A DNA stretch of 64,000 bases from Nipponacmea schrenckii (lineage: Eukaryota; Mollusca; Gastropoda; Lottiidae): the NCBI GenBank assembly GCA_030562195.1, contig CM060202.1, forward strand, positions 21,190,317 to 21,254,316, read 5' to 3'. The number at the start of each line of letters is the position of its first letter. Within the stretch, counting starts at the first letter, position 1. The translations under genes and the position numbers were made by a program. Positions 1-13,219 of this stretch are shown piece by piece. The notes beneath the pieces are model-generated. The model searched no databases. It saw only the letters and a list, made by a program, of their open reading frames with translations, and had not been told where the DNA came from.

Positions 1-333
1 CTAGACACATGGAAAATAAGGGAATTTCTCTAGGGTCAACCCCCTAATACTCCATTGAGCATTATATGTGTTTGATAATACAGGTTATAGCATCAGTTAT
101 CATCTATCATTATATCTCAACCGGCTCCTTATCAAGGTTATCTTGTCTGATTATATAAAGATCATTGAGTTCACACTTACTTCACCTTGGTTACTTCACC
201 TTGGTTACAGGTATTTAAAGATATACTCCCTCTTAAAATGACCCAAATAATGAAATTTTTAAACTTAGACAAAATGATTCTTTGTTAGTCTATTTACATA
301 ATGTCTAAACTATACTATAGAATCATTCTATTA

Positions 334-808
334 TCTAATAATTCCATAAATCTAAGTAATAATTCCACAAAACTATGTAATAATTCCATAAAACTAAGTA
401 ATAATTCCATAAAACTAAGTAATAATTCCATAAAACAAAGTAATAATTCCATAAAATTATGTAATACTTCCATAAAACTTCATAATAATTCATAAAACTA
501 CGTAATACTTCCATAAAACTATGTAATAATTCTATAGAACTACATAATAATTCTATAGAACTACATAATAATTCTATAAAACTACGTAATAATTCTATAA
601 AAACTACATAATAATTCTATAAAACTACATAATAATTCTATAAAACTACATAATAATTCTATAAAACTACGTAATAATTCTATAAAACTACATAATAATT
701 CTATAAAACTACGTAATACTTCCTTAAAACTACATAATAATTCTATAAAACTACGTAATAATTTTTTAAAACTACGTAATAATTCTATAAAACTAAGTAA
801 TAATTCCA
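334..808. repeat. 21-bp minisatellite
   Basis: About 22 copies of a unit with core TAATAATTCTATAAAACTA, degenerate. The period is divisible by 3, so it leaves short open frames on both strands; these are repeat shadows, not genes. The rest of 1-1521 shows no coding exon. Confidence 0.9.
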
Positions 809-1056
809 TGTTCCTTTAAGCAATATTTTAATTTTAAATTCTACATGTTGGCTTTATAACTAAACTGAATAACACATTAGTCTAAAGTCCTAACTGTTGA
901 CACTAGCTTAGCAATGACTTTACATTTTTTTGTCTATTATGCATTGTAATGTTCACCATGTGTTGAATGAATATTAATAAATTTACATTATAAAGGAAAG
1001 AAAAATGCTAAAGCCTTAGTTGTTATATTAGATGTAGATTTTTGTTAAAATGATGG

Positions 1057-1110
1057 AGGGGTGTAGCTCAGCAAGTCAAGATGTAGGGTTCAGTTCTAAC
1101 TTAGGATTAA
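1057..1110 (+). repeat. Possible tRNA-derived SINE head
   Basis: GTGTAGCTCAGCAAGTCAAG resembles a pol III A box and GGGTTCAGTTC a B box about 30 bp later, the spacing of a tRNA-like promoter. No cloverleaf could be drawn confidently, so a repeat head is more likely than a tRNA gene. Confidence 0.35.
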
Positions 1111-1521
1111 ATAATACATTTATATTTTAGCCAGTTCTTTTGTCACAATCACAATACCCTAGTTGTTGGTCCCTTCAAGGATCTTATTTTTTTTCGAGTC
1201 TTCTGGGACTCTTGAAAACTTAGCCTAAGATGATTTTAGAAATCCAGTTATATGATTGGTCAATCACTAAAATCAATTTTAAATTTAGTTTTATTATCCA
1301 ATCAAATAACTGTATTATTCCCTTATGTTCCTTGTTTTAGATAACTGTGTTTCTTTAAATCTAGATTTTATCTTTCGTAAGTATTCGAGAATGATATGTT
1401 TTCTGTACTAAGCAACCAGATTCACTCAGAATGGATTGACCCCTGTCAAGATTGAAGCCCACAGGGTATTTCCCATGGGTAAAGAGCATTCTCTAAAATA
1501 TTACTTTTTTTCTATTTTTAG

Positions 1522-4500
1522 AATATACCAATTGAAAAAAGTTCTGAAACATATGAAGATTTTTTAACTCCACCTTCTCCTATTTATTTCCAAATATGGG
1601 TGTTTCACATTGCCAATCATATAGAAGTATTACAGGATGGGGACAAACCAGCTTTAGTGCAGATGGGGCCTTACACTTATAGGTAAGTTGACCCATGGTA
1701 GGTTAGAGGGTGGTTTATTCTAGAGCATGGGTAGGTTTGAGTTTGACCTATCAAAAGACAGGGTAGGTTGAACCTATTGAAAGACAGGATAGGTTGACCC
1801 TATTGAAAGACTGGGTTGGTTTGACTTATTGAAAGACAGGGTAGGTTGAATCTATTGAAAGACAAGGTAGGTTGAATCTATTGAAAGACAGGGTAGGTTG
1901 AATCTATTGAAAGACAGTGTAGGTTGAATCTATTGAAAGACAGTGTTGGTTGAATCTAATGAAAGACAGTGTAGGTTGAATCTATTGAAAGACAGGGTAG
2001 GTTGAATCTATTGAAAGACAGTGTAGGTTGAATCTATTGAAAGACAGTGTAGGTTGAATCTATTGAAAGACAGTGTAGGTTGAATCTAATGAAAGACAGT
2101 GTAGGTTGAATCTATTGAAAGACAGTGTAGGTTGAATCTATTGAAAGACAGTGTAGGTTGAATCTATTGAAAGACAGTGTAGGTTGAATCTAATGAAAGA
2201 CAGTGTAGGTTGAATCTATTGAAAGACAGTGTAGGTTGAATCTATTGAAAGACAGGGTAGGTTGAATCTATTGAAAGGCAGGGTAGGTTGAATCTAATGA
2301 AAGACAGGGTAGGTTGAATCTATTGAAAGACAGGGTAGGTTGAATCTATTGAAAGACAGTGTAGGTTGAATCTAATGAAAGACAGTGTAGGTTGAATCTA
2401 ATGAAAGACAGTGTAGGTTGAATCTATTGAAAGACAGGGTAGGTTGACCCTATTGAAAGACAGGGTAGGTTGAATCTATTGAAAGACAGGGTAGGTTGAA
2501 TTAATGAAAGACAGTGTAGGTTGAATCTATTAAAAGGGCAGGGTAGGTTGAATCAAATTGAAAGACAGGGTAGGTTGAATCTAATGAAAGACAGTGTAGG
2601 TTGAATCAAATTAAAAGGGCAGGGTAGGTTGAATCTATTGAAAGACAGGGTAGGTTGAATCTATTGAAAGACAGGGAAAGGTTGAACCTAATGAAAAACA
2701 GTGTAGGTTGAATCTAATGAAAGACAGTGTAGGTTAATTAATGAAAGACAGTGTAGGTTAACAAATTGAAAGACAGGGTAGGTTGAACTATTGAAAGACA
2801 GTGTAGGTTGAATCTAATGAAAGACAGGGTAGGTTGAATCTATTGAAAGACAGGGTAGGTTGAATCTATTGAAAGGCAGTGTAGGTTGAATCTAATGAAA
2901 GACAGTGTAGGTTGAATCTAATGAAAGACAGTGTAGGTTGAATCTATTGAAAGGCAGGGTAGGTTGAATCTATTGAAAGACAGTGTAGGTTGAATCTATT
3001 GAAAGACAGTGTAGGTTGAATCTATTGAAAGACAGTGTTGGTTGAATCTATTGAAAGACAGTGTAGGTTGAATCAAATTGAAAGACAGTGCAGGTTGAAT
3101 CTATTGAAAGACAGTGCAGGTTGAATCTAATGAAAGACAGTGTAGGTTGAATCTAATGAAAGACAGTGTTGGTTGAATCTAATGAAAGACAGTGTTGGTT
3201 GAATCTAATGAAAGACAGTGTAGGTTGAATCTATTGAAAGACAGTGTAGGTTGAATCTAATGAAAGACAGTTTAGGTTGAATCTATTGAAAGACAGTGTA
3301 GGTTGAATCTATTGAAAGACAGTGTTGGTTGAATCTATTGAAAGACAGTGTAGGTTGGATCTATTGAAAGACGGGTGTAGGTTGAACTATTGAAAGACGG
3401 GTGTAGGTTGAATCTATTGAAAGACAGTGTAGGTTGAATCTATTGAAAGACAGTGTAGGTTGAATCTATTGAAAGACAGGGTAGGTTGAACTATTGAAAG
3501 ACAGGTAGGTTGAATCTATTGAAAGACAGTGTAGGTTGAATCTATTGAAAGGCAGTGTAGGTTGAATCTAATGAAAGACAGTGTAGGTTGAATCTATTGA
3601 AAGACAGGGTAGGTTGAATCTATTGAAAGACAGTGTAGGTTGAATCTATTGTAAGACAGGGTAGGTTGATTCTATTGAAAGATAGGGTAGGTTGAATCTA
3701 ATGAAAGACAGTGCAGGTTCAATCTATTGAAAGACAGTGTAGGTTGAATCTATTGAAAGACAGGGCAAGTTTGACATTTTGAAGGGCAGGGTAGCTTTGA
3801 CTTACTGAAAGACAATGTAGGTTGAGCCTATTGAAGAAAATGTAGGTTGAACCAAAGGACAAACTTGCTGGCAGGATAGGTTGAGGCTAGGAGCTCACTT
3901 TGTCTTTGCTTGGTAGAAAGAAAATCGGAAAGAAAGAACAACTATATTTTACAAGGATAACAACTTAGCTTCACAAGTCCGCAGTAACGGGGATAATTCT
4001 ACCTGCTGGTCCATGGCCAAACAATTGGCCTTATTAGCTTCATTATTAACTAAGCTATGCTGTTAAAAGAATTGAATAGGAACATTGAAATCATTTTAAA
4101 AAATGGCTCCTAATAGATTCTATTTTAGCTATTTTATAAAAAGATTACGTGTGATTTTTATTTATATTTTAGAGAAGAGAGATTAAAAGTAAACGTTACG
4201 TTCAATAAAAACGGTACTGTGTCTTACCGTGAAAATCGATGGTTCGTATTCGAAGAAGAGTTGTCTAGTGGACCAGAAACAGATAATTTTACTACGTTAA
4301 ACATTCCCATTGCTGTAAGTCTGCCTATTTTCTTCTTAACATGATAATATCTCGGACAAGTTCGAAAATGGCATGATTCCAGATGTTTTTATCCGATTTG
4401 AATGAAACTTGGTATGTGTATTCCTCTTGATAATATCTCGGACAAGTTTGAAAATGGCACAATTCCAGATGTCAGTTTATGAGTTATGGTCCTTGATTAA

Positions 4501-7500
4501 ATGAAAAAAACGTTAAAATTTACTTGTGTACGCAATAGAAGCTGTAGTTTTCATCGATTTGAATGAAACTTGGTATGTGTATTCATCGTGATAATATCTC
4601 GGACAAGTTCGAAAATGGCACGATTCCAGATGTCGGTTTATGAGTTATGGCCCTTGATTAAATGAAAAAACGTTAATATTTACTTCAAAAAACAAGGGTT
4701 TTTAACTGTGTCACCGTAAAATCGAGGGTTTTTTAAAGAAGATTCCCCCTTGGGGACCGAAATGAGAAAATGTTAAAATTTCCTTGTGAAACCCCATTAA
4801 AGCTTGTAAATTTTTATATTTAAAATTGTATTTGGTTTGTAATATGATTAATTTATTGTAAAGTTTTTAAATTTAACTTTCCTAGAATGTTTTTTTTAAA
4901 TAGTTATTGCCTATTAAATAAAAAAAATGGAATTTTATTTCTTATTTGGGGTATTTTATTGCCTGGGCTATCTTTGTAAATGTATTTTGTAATTGTATTT
5001 TTTAATTTGTATTTTGTAATTGTGTTTAATTTGTATTTATAGGTGATAGATAATCTAGTGAAAGATCAAAGAAAATTGTTTAAAGAAATAGTTAACCTAT
5101 TAGAGGAGCTATCGTTAGAAGAATATTTTTTAACGTTATCTGTACGAGACTTGATGTGGGGTTACCCTGATAAACTATTGGCCGACGCTAAGGCCATCAT
5201 TGACAGACTTCACCTTAACATTACACTCGATGACGAGTTCGGCTTATTTAAAGGGGTAGGCATTCAGAATTTCTATTTTGTGTTTTTTTTTAATAGATTT
5301 GTAATCAAATGGGCTGACACAGGTTGGGTTTAGCACATAATGTGCATTTTAAAGATCTTTTGTTAGTATGAAAAAAGAGGCTTCACTATCGTGACATATT
5401 GCACACTGCATGGTGTTGACTATTTCCATTGAATAAAGAGCAGCATAATGACAAAATTTCCCCCATTGCCAACTGTAGCCATTGATCAACTGTACAAATC
5501 AAATTAGATTCTATATTTTGACCACTCTCTATTTTTCTATTTTTTCCGAAGGTCAGCAGTAATATAAAGTGTGTTTGATTTTTTACAGCAAAATGGATCA
5601 GATGATGGTTTGTATACAGTATTTACTGGGAAAGACGACCCCACAAGACATGGATCTATAAATAGATGGAATGGAATGAGGTAGGTATGGTCTTTTGAAA
5701 TTAAAAAAAAATAATTTAAATGAATGGTGTTTTACATGTATTTGAAACTAAGACACTAAGATTGTTTCAAGAATAAGGGGCCATGTATTTTCAACATTAT
5801 TTTAGCCTCGGATGTCCTAGAAACAGTGTTAGCGGTTCACACCCTAGGACATCCTAGAAACAATGTTAGCAGTTCACATCCTAGGACATCCTAGAAACAA
5901 TGTTAGCAGTTCACACCCTAGGACATCCTAGAAACAATGTTAGCAGTTCACACCCTAGGACATCCTAGAAACAATGTTAGCAGTTCACATCCTAAGACAT
6001 CCTAGAAACAATGTTAGCAGTTCACACCCTAGGACATCCTAGAAACAATGTTAGCAGTTCACACCTAGGACATCCTAGAAACAATGTTAGCAGTTCACAT
6101 CCTAAGACATCCTAGAAACATGTTAGCAGTTCAACCTAGGACATCCTAGAAACAATGTTAGCAGTTCACCTAGGACTCCTAGAAAATGTTAGCGTTCACT
6201 CCTAGGACATCCTAGAAACAATGTTAGCAGTTCACACCCTAGGACATCCTAGAAACAGTGTTAGCAGTTCAACCCTAGGACATCCTAGAAACAGTGTTAG
6301 CAGTTCACACCCTAGGACATCCTAGAAACAGTGTTAGCAGTTACACCCTAGGATATCCTAGAAACAGTGTTAGCAGTTCACACCCTAGGATATCCTAGAA
6401 ACAATGTTAGCAGTTCACACCCTAGGACATCCTAGAAACAGTGTTAGCAGTTCACACCTAGGACATCCTAGAAACAGTGTTAGCAGTTCACACCCTAGGA
6501 TATCCTAGAAACAATGTTAGCAGTTCACACCCTAGGACATCCTAGAAACAGTGTTAGCAGTTCACACCTAGGACATCCTAGAAACAGTGTTAGCAGTTCA
6601 CACCTAGGACATCCTAGAAACAGTGTTAGCAGTTCACACCCTAGGACATCCTAGAAACAGTGTTAGCAGTTCATTCCCTAGGACATCTTAGAAAAAGTGT
6701 TAGCAGTTTACACCCTAGGACATCCTAGAAGCAGTGTTAGCAGTTCACATCCTAGGACATCCTAGCACTCCCTCAGTTCCCTAATTCAGTTCTTATCCTT
6801 GTGTTAATTTCAGTTCCCTACCATATTGGACATCTGACACAGCAGCTATGATCAATGGCTCAGGTGGGTTATAATATTCTTTTTAAAAGGGACACGGTTG
6901 GCACTTATTTGCATCTTATTGAATTATTCATAACTAGTTGGAAATATCAAATTTATTTTTTGACGTTTTCAGAAATTTTGTTGTTTAAGCAATAGGTAAC
7001 ATGTTATAGCTATAATTTCAGATGGAACAATATATGCACCATTTCAAACTGGGGATGATCCAATCTATGTTTTTTCTTCCGATGTCTGCAGGTAACGCCT
7101 TTTACTCTCATTTTATTAAAGAACAATATATAATATACACTATTAAATAATATATAGAATGGGTAGTTATATATATATTATGAAACAGTGAGGTGATATA
7201 CCATATACACTGTATCACAATATATACAGGTATAGGACATTATATCCAGATATCACCATATTGTGATAATAGGGAATTATCTTGATAGCATCACAGTAGC
7301 TTGTGAATCTATCTTATTATCCTTGTTAGGTCGCTGTTTAAGGGATGGCCCAAGATCAATTGATCAGCAGTAGCCTTGAGAACCTAAGTTATTATCCTAG
7401 TAAATATAGATGTTATTTATCTTGTATTTCAGGTCTCTAGATCTATTGTATCGATATAAATATACATTAAAAGGAATCGATTTATACCGATACGTAGCCC

Positions 7501-10500
7501 CGCCCAGTCTTTTTGAGAATTCTACAGCTAACCCCGCCAATAAGGGGTTCTGTACGGAGGCTGAGGGGTGCCTCCCATCAGGGGTGGTAGATGTCAGCGC
7601 CTGTAGACAATGTAAGTTTAATACAATTGTAATAAAGAAGGGGGGGGGGGGTATTTATGCTTCTCTGAAGGGAAGGAAAGAGGACAAAAATAAAACAGCT
7701 TTATATAACAATGGGATATAAAACTCTATTTTAGATACAGAACAGTAGGATATAAAACTCTATTTTAGATACAGAACAGTAGGATATAAAACTCTATTTT
7801 AGATACAGAACAGTAGGCTATAATAAACTCTATTTTAGATACAGAACAGTAGGATATAAAACTCTATTTAAGATACAGAACAGTAGGATATAAAACTCTA
7901 TTTTAGATATATAACAGTAGGATATAAAACTCTATTTTAGATACAGAACAGTAGGATATAAAACTCTATTTTAGATACAGCACAGTAGGCTATAATAAAC
8001 TCTATTTAGATACAGAACAGTAGGATATAAAACTCTATTTTAGATACAGAACAGTAGGCTATAATAAACTCTATTTTAGATACAGAACCGTAGAATGTAA
8101 AACTCTATTTAATATACAGAACAGTAGGATATAAAACTCTATTTAATATACAGAACGGTAAGATATAAAACTCTATTTAATATACAGAACAGTAGGATAT
8201 AAAACTCTATTTTAGATACAGAACAGTAGAATGTATAACTCTATCTAAGATACAGAACAGAAGGATATAAAATTCTATTTAAGATTAAGAAACAGAACAG
8301 TAGGATATAAAATTCTATTTGAAATACAGAACAGTAGGATATAAAACTCTATTTAAGACACAGAACAGTAGGATATAAAACTCTATTTGATATCATGTCA
8401 ATCTATATTTCAGCGGCCCCTATAGTGTTATCTCAGCCACACTTCCTGGCAGCTGACCCCTCTATATTAAACAGTGTGTATGGTTTACACCCTAATACAG
8501 AGGAACACCAAACTATTATAGACTTAGAACCGGTAAGCTAAATATTCCATATTGACTTCTCTTTCTTCCATGCCATTTCCTTGTGTATTTGGCCTTATTC
8601 TGACTTATGTAAAATAAAGAGTCCATGTTTGTCTTCATAGACTGAATGATAAACAGGAGCTCAATTTCAGCTATCTGTATAGTCATCTAAATATTTACTT
8701 TACCAGCTGATATAGCTCAATTTCAGCTATCTGTATAGTCATCTAAATATTTACTTTACCAGCTGATAGAGCTCAATTTCAGCTATCTGTATAGTCATCT
8801 ACATATTTACTTACCTCTGATAGAGCTCAATTTCAGCTGTCGTTAGTCATCTACATATTTACTTAACTAGCTGATAGAGCTCAATTTCAGCTATCTGTAT
8901 AGTCATCTACATATTTACTTAACTAGCTGATAGAGCTCAATTTCAGCTATCTGTATAGTCGTCTAAATATTACTTAACCAGCTGATAGAGCTCAATTTCA
9001 GCTATCTGTATAGTCATCTAAATATTTACTTTACCAGCTGATAGAGCTCAATTTCAGCTATCTGTATAGTCATCGTAATGTTTACTGTACCAGCTGATAG
9101 AGCTCAATTTCAGCTATCTGTATAGTTATCTAAATATTTACTTTACCATCTGATAGAGCTCAATTTCAGCTATCTGTATAGTCATGTAAATAATTACTTT
9201 ACCAGCTGATAGAGCCTAATTTCAGCTATCTGTATAGACATCTAAATATTTACTTTACCAGCTAATAGAGCTCAGTTTCAGCTATCTGTATAGTCGTCTA
9301 AATATTTACTTAACCAGCTGATAGAGCTCAATTTCAGCTATCCTTATAGTCATCTACATATTTACTTTACCAGCTGATAGAGCTCAATCTCAGCTATCTG
9401 TATAGTAATCTAAATATTTACTTTACCAGTTGATAGAGCTCAATTTCAGCTATCTGTATAGTCATCTAAATATTTACTTTACCAGCTGATCGAGCTTAAT
9501 TTCAGCTATCTGTATAGTTATCTACATATTTACTTTACCAGCTGATAGAGCTCAAACTCTCAGCTATCTGTATAGTAATCTAATATTTACTTTACCAGCT
9601 GATAGAGCTCTATTTCAGCTATCTGTATAGTCATCTGAATATTAACTTTACCAGCTGATAGAGCTCTATTTCAGCTATCTGTATAGTCATCTAAATATTA
9701 ACTTTACCAGCTGATAGAACTCAATTTCAGCTATCTGTATAGTCATCTAAATATTAACTAGAGCTCAATTTCAGCTATCTGTAAAGTCATCTACATATTT
9801 ACTTAACTATCTGATAGAGCTCAATTTCACCTATACATATCCCTTTTCAGAATTAGAATCTGACTTGTGGATGTACTATGATAAGAACTGTATCCAATAG
9901 TTTCATAATTTTAGATAACCGGTACAACAATGAATGCAGCTAAAAAATTACAAATTAATATTCATATCACAAATGTTTCATATCTGAAGTAAGTTTTGAA
10001 TTATTTCCCCTAGTCTGTTCCCTTAGCCCGTTTAAATAAGTCAGTGCCCGATTTTTAAACACAAAATTGGGAGCAAATATTTTTGTTTTTTCCCAATGAA
10101 ATGTACAACAAATTCTTATAAGAATTTTTGTGTAAAAGAGCCCAAGCTTTTTCTCTAAAAAGGATGCTAAGTTAGCAAACATAAATACCAAATTAACATT
10201 ATTTACTGTGTGGACTCTCTGAAGAGGATAATAAATTAAAGTATTGTATCTATGTGAACCCTCTGCAGGAAAGGTCCAATTGACCACCCATTCATAGTAG
10301 CTTTGAGTGTTCACACCCAATCCTCGCCCCACACATGGCTCAGTTTTGAGGAACTCAATTTTGAAAGCTAATTTATATTTTATTCTGTTCTAGGCAAACA
10401 TCCAAATTAAAATCAATGTTTTTACCAATCCTTTGGTTGAATGAAGTAAGTTTTGTTTTCATTTTGTTATTATTAGGCTTGAAGGCTATTCTAATCCATG

Positions 10501-12033
10501 TAAGCATGAGCCATGGCATGCAGAAAATTAAAACACAAGCACACAAGGATTGTGAACTAATCCCCTGGCTTTGGACTAAAGTAACATATTTTGAGAAAAC
10601 CATAAAATGATTCCAATGAAAGAAGGCTCTTCAAGTCAATTTTGCATAATTTTTGGTAAACACAAACATTAATTTTACTCTTTGGCTTGATGCTTCTCCA
10701 TTATTTCTAGTATTACCAAACTATATTTTTTCACAGAGCGCAATGATAGACGATAAATCAGCAGCTTTGTTTAAAACTAAAGTACAGGAACCAATGAAAA
10801 TAACCCAAGCAATCCAGGTCACAACTATTACTATAGGTGTTTTTATCCTTTTCTGTATCGCAATGTTCTTCTCTAAGAAACGATTCTGCCCTTCAAAACA
10901 GGTGAGAAGTTTGTTTGTTGATTTAGTAAAGGTTTTGATGGATCTATTTTGACGTTTCAAAAGAAAGAACTCATGTGCACTCTCAAAAGTTAATGAATCC
11001 AATGTGAATCCTCTGAAATTCAAGATATATATGGCTTGCGTTATTAACAATATGAAGTATGTGGACTCTCCGAAAGGAAATAAAGTCTAAACTCAAATGC
11101 AAAACAGTTTAATTGTATTTTTTGATACGAATACAAAGTTGAAATTACTAGCTATGTGGACTCTCTGAAATCAATTTCAACTTTACAAACCTAGAAACTA
11201 TAAAAAAACATTACTAGCTATGTGGACTCTCTGAAATCGATTTCAACTTCACAAACCTAGAAACTATAAAAAACATTACTAGCTATGTGGACTCTCTGAA
11301 ATCGATTTCAACTTCACAAACCTAGAAACTATAAGAAACATTACTAGCTATGTGGACTCTCTGAAATCGATTTCAACTTCACAAACCTAGAAACTATAAG
11401 AAACATTACTAGCTATGTGGACTCTCTGAAATCGATTTCAACTTCACAAACCTAGAAACTATAAAAAACATTACTAGCTATGTGGACTCTCTGAAATCGA
11501 TTTCAACTTCACAAACCTAGAAACTATAAGAAAACATTTAATTTAGCTATGTGGACTCTCTGAAATCGATTTCAACTTCACAAACCTAGAAACTATAAGA
11601 AACATTACTAGCTATGTGGACTCTCTGAAATCGATTTCAACTTCACAAACCTAGAAACTATAAGAAACATTACTAGCTATGTGGACTCTCTGAAATCGAT
11701 TTCAACTTCACAAACCTAGAAACTATAAAAAACATTACTAGCTATGTGGACTCTCTGAAATCGATTTCAACTTCACAAACCTAGAAACTATAAAAATCAT
11801 TACTAGCTATGTGGACTCTCTGAAATCGATTTCAACTTCACAAACCTAGAAACTATAAAAAACATTACTAGCTATGTGGACTAGCTATAGCTTTCAGGTT
11901 CTGTTTTTATAATTCTATAATTATGATGATAACTTATTTTTTCCAGAAAGGGAAGGAGCATAGTGCAATTATTAACGGAGATGTGAATGGAGATGTGAAT
12001 GGAGATGTGAACATTGAACCAGAAGATACGTAA
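1522..12033 (+). CDS. CD36/SR-B/LIMP2-family scavenger receptor, 5'-partial, 12 exons
   Basis: Exons at 1522-1682, 4173-4314, 5043-5255, 5589-5680, 6814-6863, 7022-7091, 7433-7611, 8414-8532, 9915-9988, 10394-10445, 10737-10901 and 11947-12033 (TAA). Every junction is GT-AG and phases agree throughout, giving 467 residues in the window. The first exon has the family ectodomain start (PPSPIYFQIWVF, then GPYTYR). Later come NFTTLN, GLYTVFTGKDD and LPYWTSDTAAMING, and the cysteine-rich stretch SSDVCR, GFCTEAEGC, SACRQ. Several N-glycosylation sequons (NVT, NGT, NFT, NIT) fit a lumenal or extracellular domain. Exon 11 encodes one membrane helix (about residues 412-429), then a basic cysteine-bearing SKKRFC and a short cytosolic tail. 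Family members bind lipids or lipoproteins at the plasma membrane or in lysosomes. The N-terminal membrane segment and about 30-50 residues must lie upstream of the window. The family call is secure; which subfamily is not. Confidence 0.93.
1735..3885 (+). repeat. 26-bp minisatellite, about 80 copies, in intron 1 of the CD36-like gene
   Basis: Unit core TTGAAAGACAGTGTAGGTTG with two alternating variants (CTATTG or CTAATG; AGTGT or AGGGT). Edge units are more diverged than central ones, as expected when the centre turns over by unequal exchange. Its right end is about 290 bp upstream of the second exon. Confidence 0.95.
4340..4800 (+). repeat. Dispersed repeat piece related to the GTGGGCGTATA elements
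   Basis: Contains about 2.5 internal copies of a unit with AATATCTCGGACAAGTT, GATTTGAATGAAACTTGG and TGAGTTATGGCCCTTGATTA. The same phrases recur in 14710-15680 and, more diverged, 16729-18033. It lies in the intron between the second and third exons in the window. Confidence 0.75.
5806..6765 (+). repeat. 37-bp minisatellite in the CD36-like gene
   Basis: About 26 copies of a unit with CCTAGGACATCCTAGAAACA and GTTAGCAGTTCACAC. CCTAGGACATCCTAG is an imperfect palindrome. The array ends about 50 bp before the exon at 6814. A small related array is at 36170-36370. Confidence 0.95.
7712..8390 (+). repeat. 34-bp minisatellite in the CD36-like gene
   Basis: About 20 copies of a unit with ATATAAAACTCTATTTTAGA and TACAGAACAGTAGG, ending about 20 bp before the exon at 8414. 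The intron's acceptor region therefore abuts the array. Confidence 0.94.
8656..9832 (+). repeat. 56-bp minisatellite in the CD36-like gene
   Basis: About 21 copies of a unit with GAGCTCAATTTCAGCTATCT, GTATAGTCATCTAAATATTT and ACTTTACCAGCTGATA. The same family appears reverse-complemented at 36565-37440, inside the Ig gene intron. Confidence 0.95.
11147..11890 (+). repeat. 64/65-bp minisatellite in the last intron of the CD36-like gene
   Basis: About 11-12 highly similar units with GCTATGTGGACTCTCTGAAA, TCGATTTCAACTTCACAAAC and CTAGAAACTATAA. Diverged single copies occur near 10205 and 11050, and a related 60-63-bp array at 45120-45385. High unit identity suggests recent homogenisation. Confidence 0.94.
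11947..12033 (+). other. Terminal coding exon of the CD36-like gene with an in-frame 12-bp triplication
   Basis: After the basic juxtamembrane segment the cytosolic tail reads KGKEHSAIINGDVNGDVNGDVN and ends IEPEDT. The four-residue GDVN block is encoded by three near-identical 12-nt copies, so a small tandem duplication has expanded the tail without breaking the frame. Confidence 0.85.
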
Positions 12034-12111
12034 AAACAATTCGTCCCAAAATATTGGATACGTGAGGTGTACAAAAAAAATATTTATTTGAAATTATTTT
12101 ATAAGTTCAGA

Positions 12112-13072
12112 AGAACTACTTGTGACCTAGGCCAGTGCTTGTATAGAAGAGTATCTCTTATAACACCTAATACTTGTTACCTAGACCAGTGCTTCTATAG
12201 GAGAGTATCGCTTATAACACCTTATACTTGTTACCTAGGCCAGTGCTTCTTTAGAAGAGTATCTCTCATAACACCTAACACTTTCGACCTAGGCCAGTGC
12301 TTATATAGGAGAGTATCTCTTATAACACTTAATACTTGTTACCTAGGCCAGTGCCTATATAGGAGAGTATCTCTTATAACACCTAATACTTGTGACCTAG
12401 ACCAGTGCTTATATAGGAGAGTATCTCTTATAACACTTAATACTTGTTACCTAGGCCAGTGCTTATATAGGAGTGTATCTCTTATTACACCTAATACTTG
12501 TTACCTAGACCAGTGCTTCTATAGGAGAGTATCTCTTATAACACCTAATACTTGTTACCTAGGCCAGTGGTTCTATAGGAGAGTATCTCTTATAACACCT
12601 TATACTTGTTACCTAGGCCAGTGCTTCTTTAGAAGAGTATCTCTCAGAACACCTTATACTTGTTACCTAGGCCAGTGCTTCTATAGGAGAGTATCTCTCA
12701 TAACACCTTATACTTGTTACCTAGGCCAGTGCTTCTATAGGAGAGTATCTCTTATAACACCTTATACTTGTTACCTAGGCCAGTGCTTCTTTAGGAGAGT
12801 ATCTCTCATAACACCTAACACTTGTGACCTAGACCAGTGCCTATATAGGAGAGTATCTCTTATAACACCTATTACTTGTAACCTAGGCCAGTGCTTATAT
12901 AGGAGAGTATCTCTTATAATACCTAGTACTTGTGATCTAGGCCAGTGCTTCTATAGGAGAGTATCTCTTATAATACCTAGTACTTGTGATCTAGGCCAGT
13001 ACTTCTACAGGAGAGCATCTATTATAACATTTAATAGCCTACTTGTTACCTAGGCCAGTGGTTCTATATTAA
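12112..13072 (+). repeat. 54-bp minisatellite downstream of the CD36-like stop codon
   Basis: About 17-18 units with ACCTAGGCCAGTGCTTCTAT, AGGAGAGTATCTCTTATAAC and ACCTAATACTTG. Because 54 is a multiple of 3 and the unit lacks a stop in one frame, 12067-13053 is open for 328 codons of an 18-residue repeat. No signal, domain or splice evidence supports translation. It is probably 3' UTR or flank. Confidence 0.9.
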
Positions 13073-13146
13073 TACTTAATCGACCAATTTGATAATGCTG
13101 AACTTTGTGTATGAACTGTGTATTATTGTAAACAGAAGTGTATCCT

Positions 13147-13152
13147 ATTAAA
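13147..13152 (+). terminator. Candidate ATTAAA polyA signal of the CD36-like gene
   Basis: ATTAAA is a common polyadenylation variant. It lies about 1.1 kb after the TAA and beyond the 54-bp array, followed by AT/GT-rich sequence. If it is used, the whole 54-bp array is in the 3' UTR. Transcript ends would decide. Confidence 0.35.
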
Positions 13153-13219
13153 CTAAACTTATAAGAACATGTTCACTATTTGTTTCATCAATCATACCTT
13201 CGTCGCAGAATCAGGAAAC

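Noticed and set aside
12067..13053. 328-codon open frame as a protein-coding gene
   Set aside because: It is wholly made of the 54-bp tandem unit, starts just after the receptor stop codon, and has no signal, domain or splice structure. Kept only as a finding.
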